Shown: piece by piece, positions 1-6,192 of the stretch
Layout of the letters: each line of letters starts with the position of its first letter
Numbering within the stretch: the first letter of the stretch is position 1
NCBI GenBank assembly: GCA_026710525.1
Contig: JAPOQT010000027.1
Location: forward strand, 1 to 6,458
Source of the DNA: Pseudomonadota bacterium
Lineage (GTDB): Bacteria; Bdellovibrionota_B; Oligoflexia; Oligoflexales; Bin106
Length of the DNA: 6,458 nucleotides
Direction of reading: 5' to 3'
Notes under the pieces: generated by a model
The model's input: only the letters and a program-made list of their open reading frames with translations
What the model was told of the DNA's origin: nothing
Databases searched by the model: none
Program-made: the position numbers and the translations under genes

Positions 1-34
1 GTCATAGTTATTCAACCCTTACGGGGCAAAGCCC

Positions 35-2188
35 ATGATGTTTGCCACACGAACACTTTTTTCACCACTCCCCCATATCTTATTCTTATTGTCATGGCTC
101 GTCGTTCTACCACCACAAATGACAGTGGCTCTCTCACATGCTTGCCTTCGCTTTCAGCACCAGGAAATGATTAACCAAATAGAAGAACAACCCTTCGATG
201 ATCCAACTCTCGACCAACAAAATCTCATGCTTTTGCACCCAAGGGAAAGTCATACTAACACCCTGAGTCAGGCTTTACCTATCTCATTACCCTTACAACT
301 AGGCCAAGGAGTTATCCAACGACTATCAGGATATATGACCATTTTTCTGTCACTCACGCCTCTCATACCTATGGGCTTTTGGGTCTGGCAAAGTCTGTAT
401 GAAGACGACACTCATTTCATGAGCCATGATGAACCTGGGTTACTGCCAACAACCACGAGAGAGGCTCCTCCTAGCTATCCATTTGATCATCCTACGCCAA
501 AAACCCCACCTCATAACCCATCCCCACTACCTCCCATAAGACCGCAAACTGAAACCCAACAACCCACACAATCATCGACAACAACTATTGAGGCAACCCG
601 TTATCTATCAAGATATTTCAAGGAACTTGGTGATCAGTTTATTCATTTAGAAACCGAAACTTATAAGATCTTAAGGCACTCAAATGGCCAGTTACAATGG
701 CAAGATATTTATCCTGTGTTTCTTTCCCCTTTTGAACTTCAGATCCCAGAAGACCCTATATCTGCCACCACTGTGGCTATTTTTACTCCCGAAGAACTCG
801 GATGGTACTTCTATCTTCTTGGCTCTTTTATCCAATTTTTAGATGTTGCTCAAAGCAACCATCAATACACAAAGTTATTTGTTCAAACCATGAATTATCC
901 TACTGTGCAGGAGGTTATGACCTCAGACAAACAACCGTTTTTCCAACAACTAAGCACCTACCTCAATGCTTTTGATGAAGCTATTCATTTTCTTGAAAAT
1001 GACTTAGGCACCATCCTGTCGTTACTGCCTTCCTCCGAATCAAATGCCACAGACGTGGTCATTATGGGTAGAAACTTAACTGACAAAATCAATGACTATC
1101 TACGGATGCTTCATCTCGAACACCTCAGCCACACTTATCACCACGAGCCCCAGGTCATCGACCTTACCCTTTTACAACAGAACCTCGATCAATTGAAAAT
1201 AAGAACCCAGTTATTTCTGACTCGCTATCCCACTGTGATGACATTAGCTCTCGCCGCAGAGGAGAATCAAATATCTCGTCAAGAATCATGGCAAACCTTG
1301 CTAACTTCGTCCCTAGAACACAGATTGGCCCTAAGTTTACATTTGGCTTGGGCCACCATGAGTATTTACTCTGATAACCTGCTTAAAATATCACTACCTC
1401 TGTCCCGAGAACAATTTAACCAACAGAGATTTGCTATTCGCAGCCGGATGATCGACTTGTTTCGCCATCATCCTAACCAACCATTTAGCCAAATATTTCC
1501 TGAAAATCAACATACTCCTTGGCACACTCAACTAGGATCACGCCTATTTGAGTATCAAAGATCCCTATGGCAACTGGCTAGCAACCCACATCCTCAAAGC
1601 CATCTTTTTTCTTGGGAAAATCATCCTATTTGGCTTGATCACTGGAACAAAACCTCATCTGCCATCAAACGCCATATTCTAACAACCCAACCGTCCTTCG
1701 AGTTATTATCAGAACAAGAAAGACATATTTGGCTGTTATCTTCTAAAATTATGAGGTTGTCAGGACACCTACAGTACCTCAGGGTAAAAGATCGCCATGA
1801 TTCCCTTGAGTGGTCTTATCAAAGAGATCAAAAGAAACAAGATGAACATGAGCTGCGACAAAGATTTTATGAGGAAGATGACACAAAAATCCCTGACGAC
1901 AATCAGATGGCTCAGAATTTTGAACATACCAAAGAATTACTCTCCTTTTTTACTCAAAAGCGTCGCCATCGGCTACCATCAAAGTATTTGTTACTAGGCT
2001 TCTTACTTCCTAAACTCACCGAAAAACAAGTCATATCTGACCCACGATTTCGCTCACAGCAGAACTCACAAGATCATTTTTATATGACGAACATCTCTAG
2101 CAAAACCCTCGCCATCAGTTATCCACTCGTCACGATGATGACTGATCACCTTCAGCATATGATCGAGATACTATCAGAATCATTATGA
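35..2188 (+). CDS. Hypothetical membrane-anchored or secreted protein, 717 aa
   Basis: I do not recognise this protein or assign it a function. Residues 1-36 look like a signal peptide or signal anchor: a short basic start, a hydrophobic run at about 14-27, and a possible cleavage after Ala36 (Ser-His-Ala). Cys37 follows, but the preceding residues are a poor lipobox. A second hydrophobic segment lies at about 100-118. A Pro/Thr-rich stretch (about 134-180) looks like a flexible linker. It leads into a long Gln/His/Leu-rich, mostly helical-looking region (about 185-717) with no motif I know. A charged stretch (about 594-620) precedes a small hydrophobic patch (651-661). An in-frame stop at 5-7 means the gene starts inside the window. 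ATG 35 has GGGG 8 bases upstream; ATG 38 is an equally possible start. The ORF is long and unbroken, so it is very probably real. It converges on the lolC-type gene. The acidic residues after the second hydrophobic segment leave topology uncertain. Confidence 0.8.
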   Translation: MMFATRTLFSPLPHILFLLSWLVVLPPQMTVALSHACLRFQHQEMINQIEEQPFDDPTLDQQNLMLLHPRESHTNTLSQALPISLPLQLGQGVIQRLSGYMTIFLSLTPLIPMGFWVWQSLYEDDTHFMSHDEPGLLPTTTREAPPSYPFDHPTPKTPPHNPSPLPPIRPQTETQQPTQSSTTTIEATRYLSRYFKELGDQFIHLETETYKILRHSNGQLQWQDIYPVFLSPFELQIPEDPISATTVAIFTPEELGWYFYLLGSFIQFLDVAQSNHQYTKLFVQTMNYPTVQEVMTSDKQPFFQQLSTYLNAFDEAIHFLENDLGTILSLLPSSESNATDVVIMGRNLTDKINDYLRMLHLEHLSHTYHHEPQVIDLTLLQQNLDQLKIRTQLFLTRYPTVMTLALAAEENQISRQESWQTLLTSSLEHRLALSLHLAWATMSIYSDNLLKISLPLSREQFNQQRFAIRSRMIDLFRHHPNQPFSQIFPENQHTPWHTQLGSRLFEYQRSLWQLASNPHPQSHLFSWENHPIWLDHWNKTSSAIKRHILTTQPSFELLSEQERHIWLLSSKIMRLSGHLQYLRVKDRHDSLEWSYQRDQKKQDEHELRQRFYEEDDTKIPDDNQMAQNFEHTKELLSFFTQKRRHRLPSKYLLLGFLLPKLTEKQVISDPRFRSQQNSQDHFYMTNISSKTLAISYPLVTMMTDHLQHMIEILSESL

Positions 2189-2199
2189 GATTTTCTGAT
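2173..2199. terminator. Hairpin at the convergent gene junction, possible terminator without U-tract
   Basis: ATCAGAA (2173-2179) pairs perfectly with TTCTGAT (2193-2199). The stem can be extended by T2180-A2190 and C2181-G2189 across a two-base bulge. The hairpin contains the stop codon of the plus-strand gene and lies just beyond the stop of the minus-strand gene, where a shared bidirectional terminator would be expected. No T-run follows on either strand, so it is not a canonical intrinsic terminator. Chance is possible. Confidence 0.3.
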
Positions 2200-2200
2200 C

Positions 2201-3448
2201 CTAGTTTGCCCGACTTTTAAGACTCAAGGATATGTCCTGTTTAATCGAAGCAAGGGCTGGTAATGTGCCAGCTAGTGTGGCAACAGCAATGCTAGCTAAG
2301 GACGTTAGTAAATACACCTTTGGATTATATTCAACAGGGAGCCGAGCCAACATATACACATCGGGGAGAGAGATAATTTGATAGGTCTCAAGTAACCTGG
2401 CGAGAATAAAAGCGAGAACACAGCCCACCACACTACCAACTACGCCCATGTAAAAACCCTGATTTAAAAAGATCCACATCACCTGTTTTTTTGTGCTACC
2501 AAGGGAGCGAATCAGGGAAATATCTCGTTCTTTTTGAAACACCGAAACAAATAAGGTGGTCAAAATATTACAACCACTCACCAGGGCAACAAGGGCCACG
2601 AGTAAACCAATGAGTACTCGCTCATACTGGATAGCTTCAAACAGAGACTCGTTATACTCCTGCCAATTAGCAATTTGTATGTCATGACCAAACTTTTTAT
2701 GGAGCTGATTTTCTTTAGCAAAACTCAACCAAGGCTCGACTAAACCAATTTCAATACCCGTCACTTTACCAGCCATATCAAACAGGATCTGAGCACCTGG
2801 AATCGACATAATAGCGAGCTTATCATCATAGTGGGATAGACCACTATCATAAATACCAACCACTCGGTAATGCTGATATAACCCTAAAAGACCCACCTCT
2901 CTTCTTGGCGCTAAAAACTGAACTTCATCACCAACTTTGACATCAAGCAACCGGGCTAAGCCTACTCCTAAAATTACCCCTAACTCGGAATTTGGATCAT
3001 AGTATAGTACCTCTCTCTCTAAGACATCAAGGGACTCTCTTGGTGTAATAAGATGTTCATAGGGTTGCACTAACATGCGCTTTGAGGGATGAATACCACG
3101 AACTATGGCTGAGCTTAAACCACCTGTTGCGTGTTTAACCATCGTCTGATGATGGATAAATGGCGACAAACCTGTAATCGCCTCATCTCCTAATGTCCCG
3201 CTGGTTAACTTAGCTGCCTTAGCATAGTTGGTCATACCTTGCTGGTCAAACATCAAAAGATGGGCATTGGCCGCTAAAAACCGATCCCGCAGCTCTGTCT
3301 CGAAGCCATTAATAATCGACAGAACCACGATCATAGATGCGGTACCTAGTGACACACCCACCATGGTTAGGAGCGAGATAAATGAAAAAAAATGATGTCT
3401 TCCTTGAGAAAAAACGTAACGACGAGCTATAAATAAAGTAAAGGCCAT
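2201..3448 (-). CDS. Lipoprotein-releasing system transmembrane protein, LolC/LolE family
   Basis: Inner-membrane permease subunit of the Lol ABC transporter, which extracts outer-membrane lipoproteins from the inner membrane and passes them to LolA, using ATP hydrolysed by LolD. The 415 residues match the family's usual length and plan. TM1 lies at about 22-47, within an N-terminal region typical of the family (FISLLTMVGVSLG, then LSIINGFETELRDR). A large periplasmic MacB-like domain covers about 48-270, including the ILGVGLARLLDVKVGDEV stretch. A C-terminal FtsX-type domain has TMs at about 278-303, 326-352 and 375-400. The cytoplasmic coupling segment QKERDISLIRSLGST (305-319) is strongly conserved in LolC/E. 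The start ATG lies 3 bases after the hemB stop. A GAGAG ribosome-binding site at 3456-3460 lies in the last hemB codons, so translation is probably coupled. No lolD or second permease gene follows; the next gene is convergent. I cannot tell LolC, LolE or a single-permease LolF apart, so no symbol is given. Confidence 0.93.
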   Translation of the reverse strand: MAFTLFIARRYVFSQGRHHFFSFISLLTMVGVSLGTASMIVVLSIINGFETELRDRFLAANAHLLMFDQQGMTNYAKAAKLTSGTLGDEAITGLSPFIHHQTMVKHATGGLSSAIVRGIHPSKRMLVQPYEHLITPRESLDVLEREVLYYDPNSELGVILGVGLARLLDVKVGDEVQFLAPRREVGLLGLYQHYRVVGIYDSGLSHYDDKLAIMSIPGAQILFDMAGKVTGIEIGLVEPWLSFAKENQLHKKFGHDIQIANWQEYNESLFEAIQYERVLIGLLVALVALVSGCNILTTLFVSVFQKERDISLIRSLGSTKKQVMWIFLNQGFYMGVVGSVVGCVLAFILARLLETYQIISLPDVYMLARLPVEYNPKVYLLTSLASIAVATLAGTLPALASIKQDISLSLKSRAN

Positions 3449-3451
3449 AAT

Positions 3452-4516
3452 CTATCTCTCGTGTCCATCTTGTAACCAACCAGCAACCACCGGAGCGTAA
3501 TAAGTAAAAATACCCTGGGCACCTGCCCTTTTTAAAGATAGCAGGATTTCACTCACCACATCACGCTCAATAAAGACACCCCTAGCCACCCCTGCTTTAA
3601 TCATGGCATATTCACCACTGACATGATAGGCGAAGGTGGGCACATGAAAGGTTTGAGAAACTGTTTTAATAATATCAGCATATAGGGTGGCTGGTTTAAT
3701 CAGCACCAAATCAGCCCCTTCTTTTAAGTCAAAGGCCACTTCTCTTAATGCCTCTTGCAAGCGATCTGGAGATAGTTGATAGGTTTTTTTACATAAAGGA
3801 AGTGGGTTTTTACTGGCTTGATGATGGGTTTTCTTTGTCTGACTATTTACTCCTAATGAGGATCCTATGGCTACTCGAAATGGTTGGTATAACGATGAGG
3901 CATACTTCGCGGCATAACTCATAATAATGGTGTGGGTGAAGCCTTTTTGATCAAGAGATTGTCTGATAGCTGCCACTCGACCATCCATCATATCTGAAGG
4001 GGCCACCACATCCACTCCAGCACCCGCTAACACAGAAGCCTGCTCACAAAGAACTCTCACCGTATCATCATTAAGGACAGCACCATTTTCAGCAAGTAGG
4101 CCATCGTGACCGTGACTTGTGTATGGATCCAGAGCAACATCACCAATCACACAAAGATCAGGAAACCTTTGTTTGATCTGGGCAACAAATCTTGGCACCA
4201 GACTATCTGGATAGTATGCCTCCCGAGCCATTAAGCATTTTTTTTCTGGTGATATCACAGGAAACAAAGCAATCGCTCTTATGCCAAGCTGACAAGCTTG
4301 CTCACAAGCATTGAGTAGTTCTTTGAGACCGCAATGATAAACACCGGGCATTGATGTGATTTCATGGTAGTGGCTTGAGTGATCTTTAATAAATATAGGC
4401 CAAATCAAGTCATGAGCTCTCAGTGTGTGCTCACATACTAAATCTCTCAGATAAGCTGTTCGCCTGAGTCGTCGCAGACGAACCTGAGGAAATCCACCGT
4501 AAAAAACATTCTCCAT
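3452..4516 (-). CDS. hemB: Delta-aminolevulinic acid dehydratase (porphobilinogen synthase)
   Basis: Cytosolic enzyme that condenses two 5-aminolevulinate molecules into porphobilinogen, the first common tetrapyrrole step toward heme. The N-terminal RLRRLRRTAYLRDLV arm, APSDMMDGR (172-180), SYAAKYAS around Lys204 and LVLIKPA around Lys274 are all present; the two lysines are the Schiff-base residues of the family. VSGEYAMI (299-306) is also conserved. The metal loop at 126-139 reads DVALDPYTSHGHDG. Ala128, Asp130 and Asp138 replace the three zinc cysteines, so this is the aspartate-rich, magnesium-dependent type. At 354 aa it is longer than the usual 320-340, because about 15-17 extra residues sit at about 223-240 in the active-site lid, between PFR214 and KKTYQ (243-247). 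The start at 4516 puts the conserved FPxxRLRR motif near residue 9, as expected; its ribosome-binding site is weak (GAAAGA, 5 bases upstream). It is the first gene of a probable two-gene operon with the Lol permease. Confidence 0.96.
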   Translation of the reverse strand: MENVFYGGFPQVRLRRLRRTAYLRDLVCEHTLRAHDLIWPIFIKDHSSHYHEITSMPGVYHCGLKELLNACEQACQLGIRAIALFPVISPEKKCLMAREAYYPDSLVPRFVAQIKQRFPDLCVIGDVALDPYTSHGHDGLLAENGAVLNDDTVRVLCEQASVLAGAGVDVVAPSDMMDGRVAAIRQSLDQKGFTHTIIMSYAAKYASSLYQPFRVAIGSSLGVNSQTKKTHHQASKNPLPLCKKTYQLSPDRLQEALREVAFDLKEGADLVLIKPATLYADIIKTVSQTFHVPTFAYHVSGEYAMIKAGVARGVFIERDVVSEILLSLKRAGAQGIFTYYAPVVAGWLQDGHER

Positions 4517-4599
4517 TGTGGTCTTTCATATCTCAAGGTTTTGAATAACAACCTAAGCTCGAGACCTATCTTAGCACTATTTTCACCATCAGTTAAGCC

Positions 4600-4608
4600 A
4601 TCATAACA
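4600..4608 (-). promoter_or_regulatory. Candidate extended -10 promoter for hemB-lol operon
   Basis: Read on the minus strand, TG (4608-4607), one base, then TATGAT (4605-4600) forms an extended -10 element with five of six matches to TATAAT. The -35 position is poor (TTAAAT or TAAATA at about 17-18 bases), which is tolerated in extended -10 promoters. Transcription would begin near 4593, leaving a leader of about 77 bases before the hemB ATG. Inferred from the motif only. Confidence 0.42.
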
Positions 4609-4666
4609 AGAAAACCCGGGAATATTTAACATTTGACTATCATCTTTTCGGGGATGCATTATCGAA

Positions 4667-4680
4667 CCCTTAATCAAGGG
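4667..4680. repeat. Inverted repeat CCCTT-N4-AAGGG, possible operator
   Basis: CCCTT (4667-4671) and AAGGG (4676-4680) are perfect 5-base arms around AATC. The element lies about 70 bases upstream of the candidate hemB -10 and more than 200 bases upstream of the lipoprotein promoter. That fits an upstream regulator-binding site or a small hairpin. Arms this short also occur by chance, and only one copy was noticed in the window. Confidence 0.25.
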
Positions 4681-4708
4681 ATAAAATGATGGACAACATA
4701 TCTAGACC

Positions 4709-4849
4709 ATGTTACTTATGAATAGTCCTATGACGAGTAGTTGTTTTACTGCTGATCGTCTAGATTATGACCTTAGATTCTCTGGCAACCAGATATCACT
4801 TGATTATTTTTACCAAGCCACAGGTAAAGAGTCAGGGGTAGATTTCTGA
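4709..4849 (+). CDS. Doubtful small ORF, 46 codons, in the divergent intergenic region
   Basis: An uninterrupted frame from ATG 4709 to TGA 4847-4849 encodes MLLMNSPMTSSCFTADRLDY followed by a further 26 residues ending in GKESGVDF. Internal ATGs at 4718 and 4730 are alternative starts. A stop at 4703-4705 closes the frame upstream. None of the three starts has a clear Shine-Dalgarno. There is no signal peptide, membrane segment or known motif. An open stretch of this length is not rare by chance, so it may be noncoding. It could also be a relic of a longer gene, since its tail reads like ordinary protein. Confidence 0.2.
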   Translation: MLLMNSPMTSSCFTADRLDYDLRFSGNQISLDYFYQATGKESGVDF

Positions 4850-4877
4850 AACATCTGACCAACATCCTCTTATTTAC

Positions 4878-4906
4878 TTGGCATACTATTTTGAAACATA
4901 TCTATT
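4878..4906 (+). promoter_or_regulatory. Candidate sigma70-type promoter for the 4930 lipoprotein gene
   Basis: TTGGCA (4878-4883) is a reasonable -35 box. After a 17-base spacer, TCTATT (4901-4906) is a four-of-six -10 box. Transcription would start near 4913, giving a very short leader that still includes the ribosome-binding site. A second possible -35, TTGAAA at 4891-4896, has no usable -10 before the gene. The assignment rests on spacing and partial consensus only. Confidence 0.33.
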
Positions 4907-4919
4907 TCTAGCGTCTTAC

Positions 4920-4924
4920 GGAGG
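4920..4924 (+). promoter_or_regulatory. Strong Shine-Dalgarno fixing the 4930 start
   Basis: GGAGG, complementary to the 3' end of 16S rRNA, ends 5 bases before ATG 4930. It is the best ribosome-binding site among the genes here and supports both that start codon and good expression of the lipoprotein. Confidence 0.75.
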
Positions 4925-4929
4925 CAACC

Positions 4930-5916
4930 ATGAATTTACATCCACCTAGTAGATTTACCTATAGCTTAATGACTATCATGACTATTTTTCTTGTATCTAT
5001 CGTCGGATGCCGAGTTACTTCATCGAAGGATAAGGAAAACAGTTCGGAATTGTCTGCCCTCCATGAGGACAACCTGTTTCTTGTCTTAGATAACATAGAA
5101 ATTGAAGGTAAAAAGTTCTCTACCTATCTTGTCTGTAACAGCTCCCAAGGCTGTACACCTGCTTTTAAAGATGAACTTAGCCGTCAGATTATGTTTCATA
5201 TTTCGTATATGAATGCCGACTCGATACAGCTTGATCGCCTTGATTTAGCACTAAAAAAAGGCCCTTCATTAGGTGACCCTTTAGCCTTAGCGTATTACAA
5301 GTTACAACAGTACCTTCCCCTAGTACAGAAGTCTTTTAAGGAGATGAGTGGTCATGAGGTCAATAATGGGAAAATTTTATTGGCATCTGCTCCCGAGTCA
5401 ACAATTGTGCAAGCTGCATTAATGTGGGATGGTATAGACGAAGCCGTGTATCAAGAAATAACTGATGAACTGCGTCAAGAATCTCCTGATGGCAAAATCA
5501 ATGAGTCAGTGATTACACTCTCATCTCATCAGCCAGTATCTCATTTAAGATCTCCAGGTGAAGCATTTAACGGATGTTGGAACTTGGAGGATAAAAATTT
5601 TCAGTGTTTTATTGATTTTGTTCATATTTCATTACATGGTACTGGTATCGCTTTGAGTGACTATACCAAGCTTAAAACTGACGGCATCTATCTTCTTGAT
5701 TCTGTAACAGATTTAACAAATTTTGCTAACCTTCTGAATATTCGCAAGAAGGCTGTGAACTTCTCAGGTAATTATTATTCTATTTATACTAGTGATGCTA
5801 GCAATATATGGGCCGCTAATCCTAAGCCTCACGATAGGGCTAGCATCGCTTATTATTGTCTCCCTAAGGAGGCTAGCCAGGAGTGTTACGAAATCGGTGA
5901 ATCTCTTACGGAGTAG
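4930..5916 (+). CDS. Predicted lipoprotein of unknown function with three cysteine pairs, 328 aa
   Basis: I recognise no family, but export is clear. A polar/basic N-terminus is followed by a hydrophobic core (about 12-25) and the lipobox IVGC, placing the lipidated cysteine at position 27. Residue 28 is Arg, not Asp, so under the enterobacterial +2 rule it would go to the outer membrane through the Lol system. After a Ser/Lys/Glu-rich tether (about 29-46) the mature part holds six further cysteines in three close pairs: 69/75, 216/226 and 310/319. This spacing suggests three small disulfide loops formed in the periplasm. The middle (about 80-190) looks helical; the end (about 205-320) is richer in aromatic residues. 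There are no other membrane segments. Start ATG 4930 follows a strong GGAGG. It is divergent from hemB and appears to have its own promoter. A second lipoprotein gene follows in the same direction. Confidence 0.88.
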   Translation: MNLHPPSRFTYSLMTIMTIFLVSIVGCRVTSSKDKENSSELSALHEDNLFLVLDNIEIEGKKFSTYLVCNSSQGCTPAFKDELSRQIMFHISYMNADSIQLDRLDLALKKGPSLGDPLALAYYKLQQYLPLVQKSFKEMSGHEVNNGKILLASAPESTIVQAALMWDGIDEAVYQEITDELRQESPDGKINESVITLSSHQPVSHLRSPGEAFNGCWNLEDKNFQCFIDFVHISLHGTGIALSDYTKLKTDGIYLLDSVTDLTNFANLLNIRKKAVNFSGNYYSIYTSDASNIWAANPKPHDRASIAYYCLPKEASQECYEIGESLTE

Positions 5917-5943
5917 GACTTGTCAAATCTCAGTTACTAGCAT

Positions 5944-5970
5944 GAGAGTTCTTACCCGAAAACTTTTTTT
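5944..5970 (+). terminator. Weak candidate terminator after the 4930 lipoprotein gene
   Basis: A run of seven T (5964-5970) ends a possible hairpin in which AGTT (5947-5950) pairs with AACT (5961-5964) across a 10-base loop. The stem is short and AT-rich, and further pairs need G-U wobble with the T-run itself. Its place, 28 bases after the stop codon, is right for a terminator, but the stem is too weak to be sure. Confidence 0.22.
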
Positions 5971-6045
5971 AGAACAGACGGCAATCCATGATAAAGGAAA
6001 TACTCTAAATACCGGCTACTCTCATCATGTCTTTGCCGCTGCCTA

Positions 6046-6069
6046 ATATCATGCCACGTAAAATGATAT
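6046..6069. repeat. Inverted repeat ATATCAT-N10-ATGATAT
   Basis: Perfect 7-base arms at 6046-6052 and 6063-6069 flank a 10-base loop in the gap between the two lipoprotein genes. No T-run follows on the plus strand, so it does not look like an intrinsic terminator. It could be a regulator site or an RNA hairpin upstream of the second lipoprotein gene, or chance in AT-rich DNA. Confidence 0.3.
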
Positions 6070-6125
6070 CTTCACTCTCAGTACCCAACACAGATTTAAG
6101 CCATACAAGTCACTATCAGAAATTT

Positions 6126-6153
6126 TTGAATTCAGATCCATAATAATTATTAG
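6126..6153 (+). promoter_or_regulatory. Candidate promoter for the 6193 lipoprotein gene, overlapping a 12-base palindrome
   Basis: TTGAAT (6126-6131), a 16-base spacer and TATTAG (6148-6153) make a passable sigma70-type pair, with transcription starting near 6160 and a leader of about 33 bases. The -10 overlaps the perfect palindrome TAATAATTATTA (6141-6152). A dimeric repressor bound there would block the promoter; equally, the palindrome may just reflect AT-rich promoter DNA. Confidence 0.3.
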
Positions 6154-6192
6154 GTGTTTTAAATAAGAATTAAGAAAGAATAGATTCATCTT

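Larger units (their letters stand above)
4517..4929. other. Divergent intergenic control region between hemB and lipoprotein gene
   Basis: This 413-base stretch has no convincing protein gene. It should hold promoters firing in both directions: leftward to hemB and the Lol permease, rightward to the lipoprotein at 4930. I see a candidate extended -10 element for hemB, a 14-base inverted repeat at 4667-4680, a weak 46-codon plus-strand ORF at 4709-4849, and a candidate promoter and strong ribosome-binding site just before 4930. No riboswitch, tRNA or terminator with a U-tract was recognised. Confidence 0.6.

Noticed and set aside
1..34. End of an upstream gene or its regulatory region
   Set aside because: Only 34 bases are present, with a stop in the frame of the following gene but too little sequence to tell an upstream coding end from a leader.
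35..145. The 717-residue protein as a lipoprotein with lipid Cys37
   Set aside because: The residues before Cys37 (Leu-Ser-His-Ala) do not fit a lipobox, since His at -2 is atypical, and the cysteine lies 10 residues after the hydrophobic core. A signal peptidase I site or uncleaved anchor is more likely.
1797..1997. Plus-strand 66-codon ORF inside the 717-residue gene
   Set aside because: Fully contained in a long real frame on the same strand, with no start signal or recognisable protein character.
4447..4677. Minus-strand 76-codon ORF overlapping the hemB start
   Set aside because: It needs a TTG start without a clear ribosome-binding site, runs out of frame into the well-supported N-terminal arm of HemB, and shows no motif. 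It is best explained as a chance frame across the hemB promoter.
5797..5877. Three GCTAGC palindromes within 81 bases (5797, 5839, 5872)
   Set aside because: Each encodes Ala-Ser in frame in unrelated contexts. The same hexamer also occurs at least twice elsewhere in the window, so codon use and chance explain it better than a site array.
5792..6046. Plus-strand 84-codon ORF running past the end of the lipoprotein gene
   Set aside because: Its first half is an out-of-frame reading of the lipoprotein's last 42 codons, there is no good ribosome-binding site, and the tail crosses the candidate terminator.
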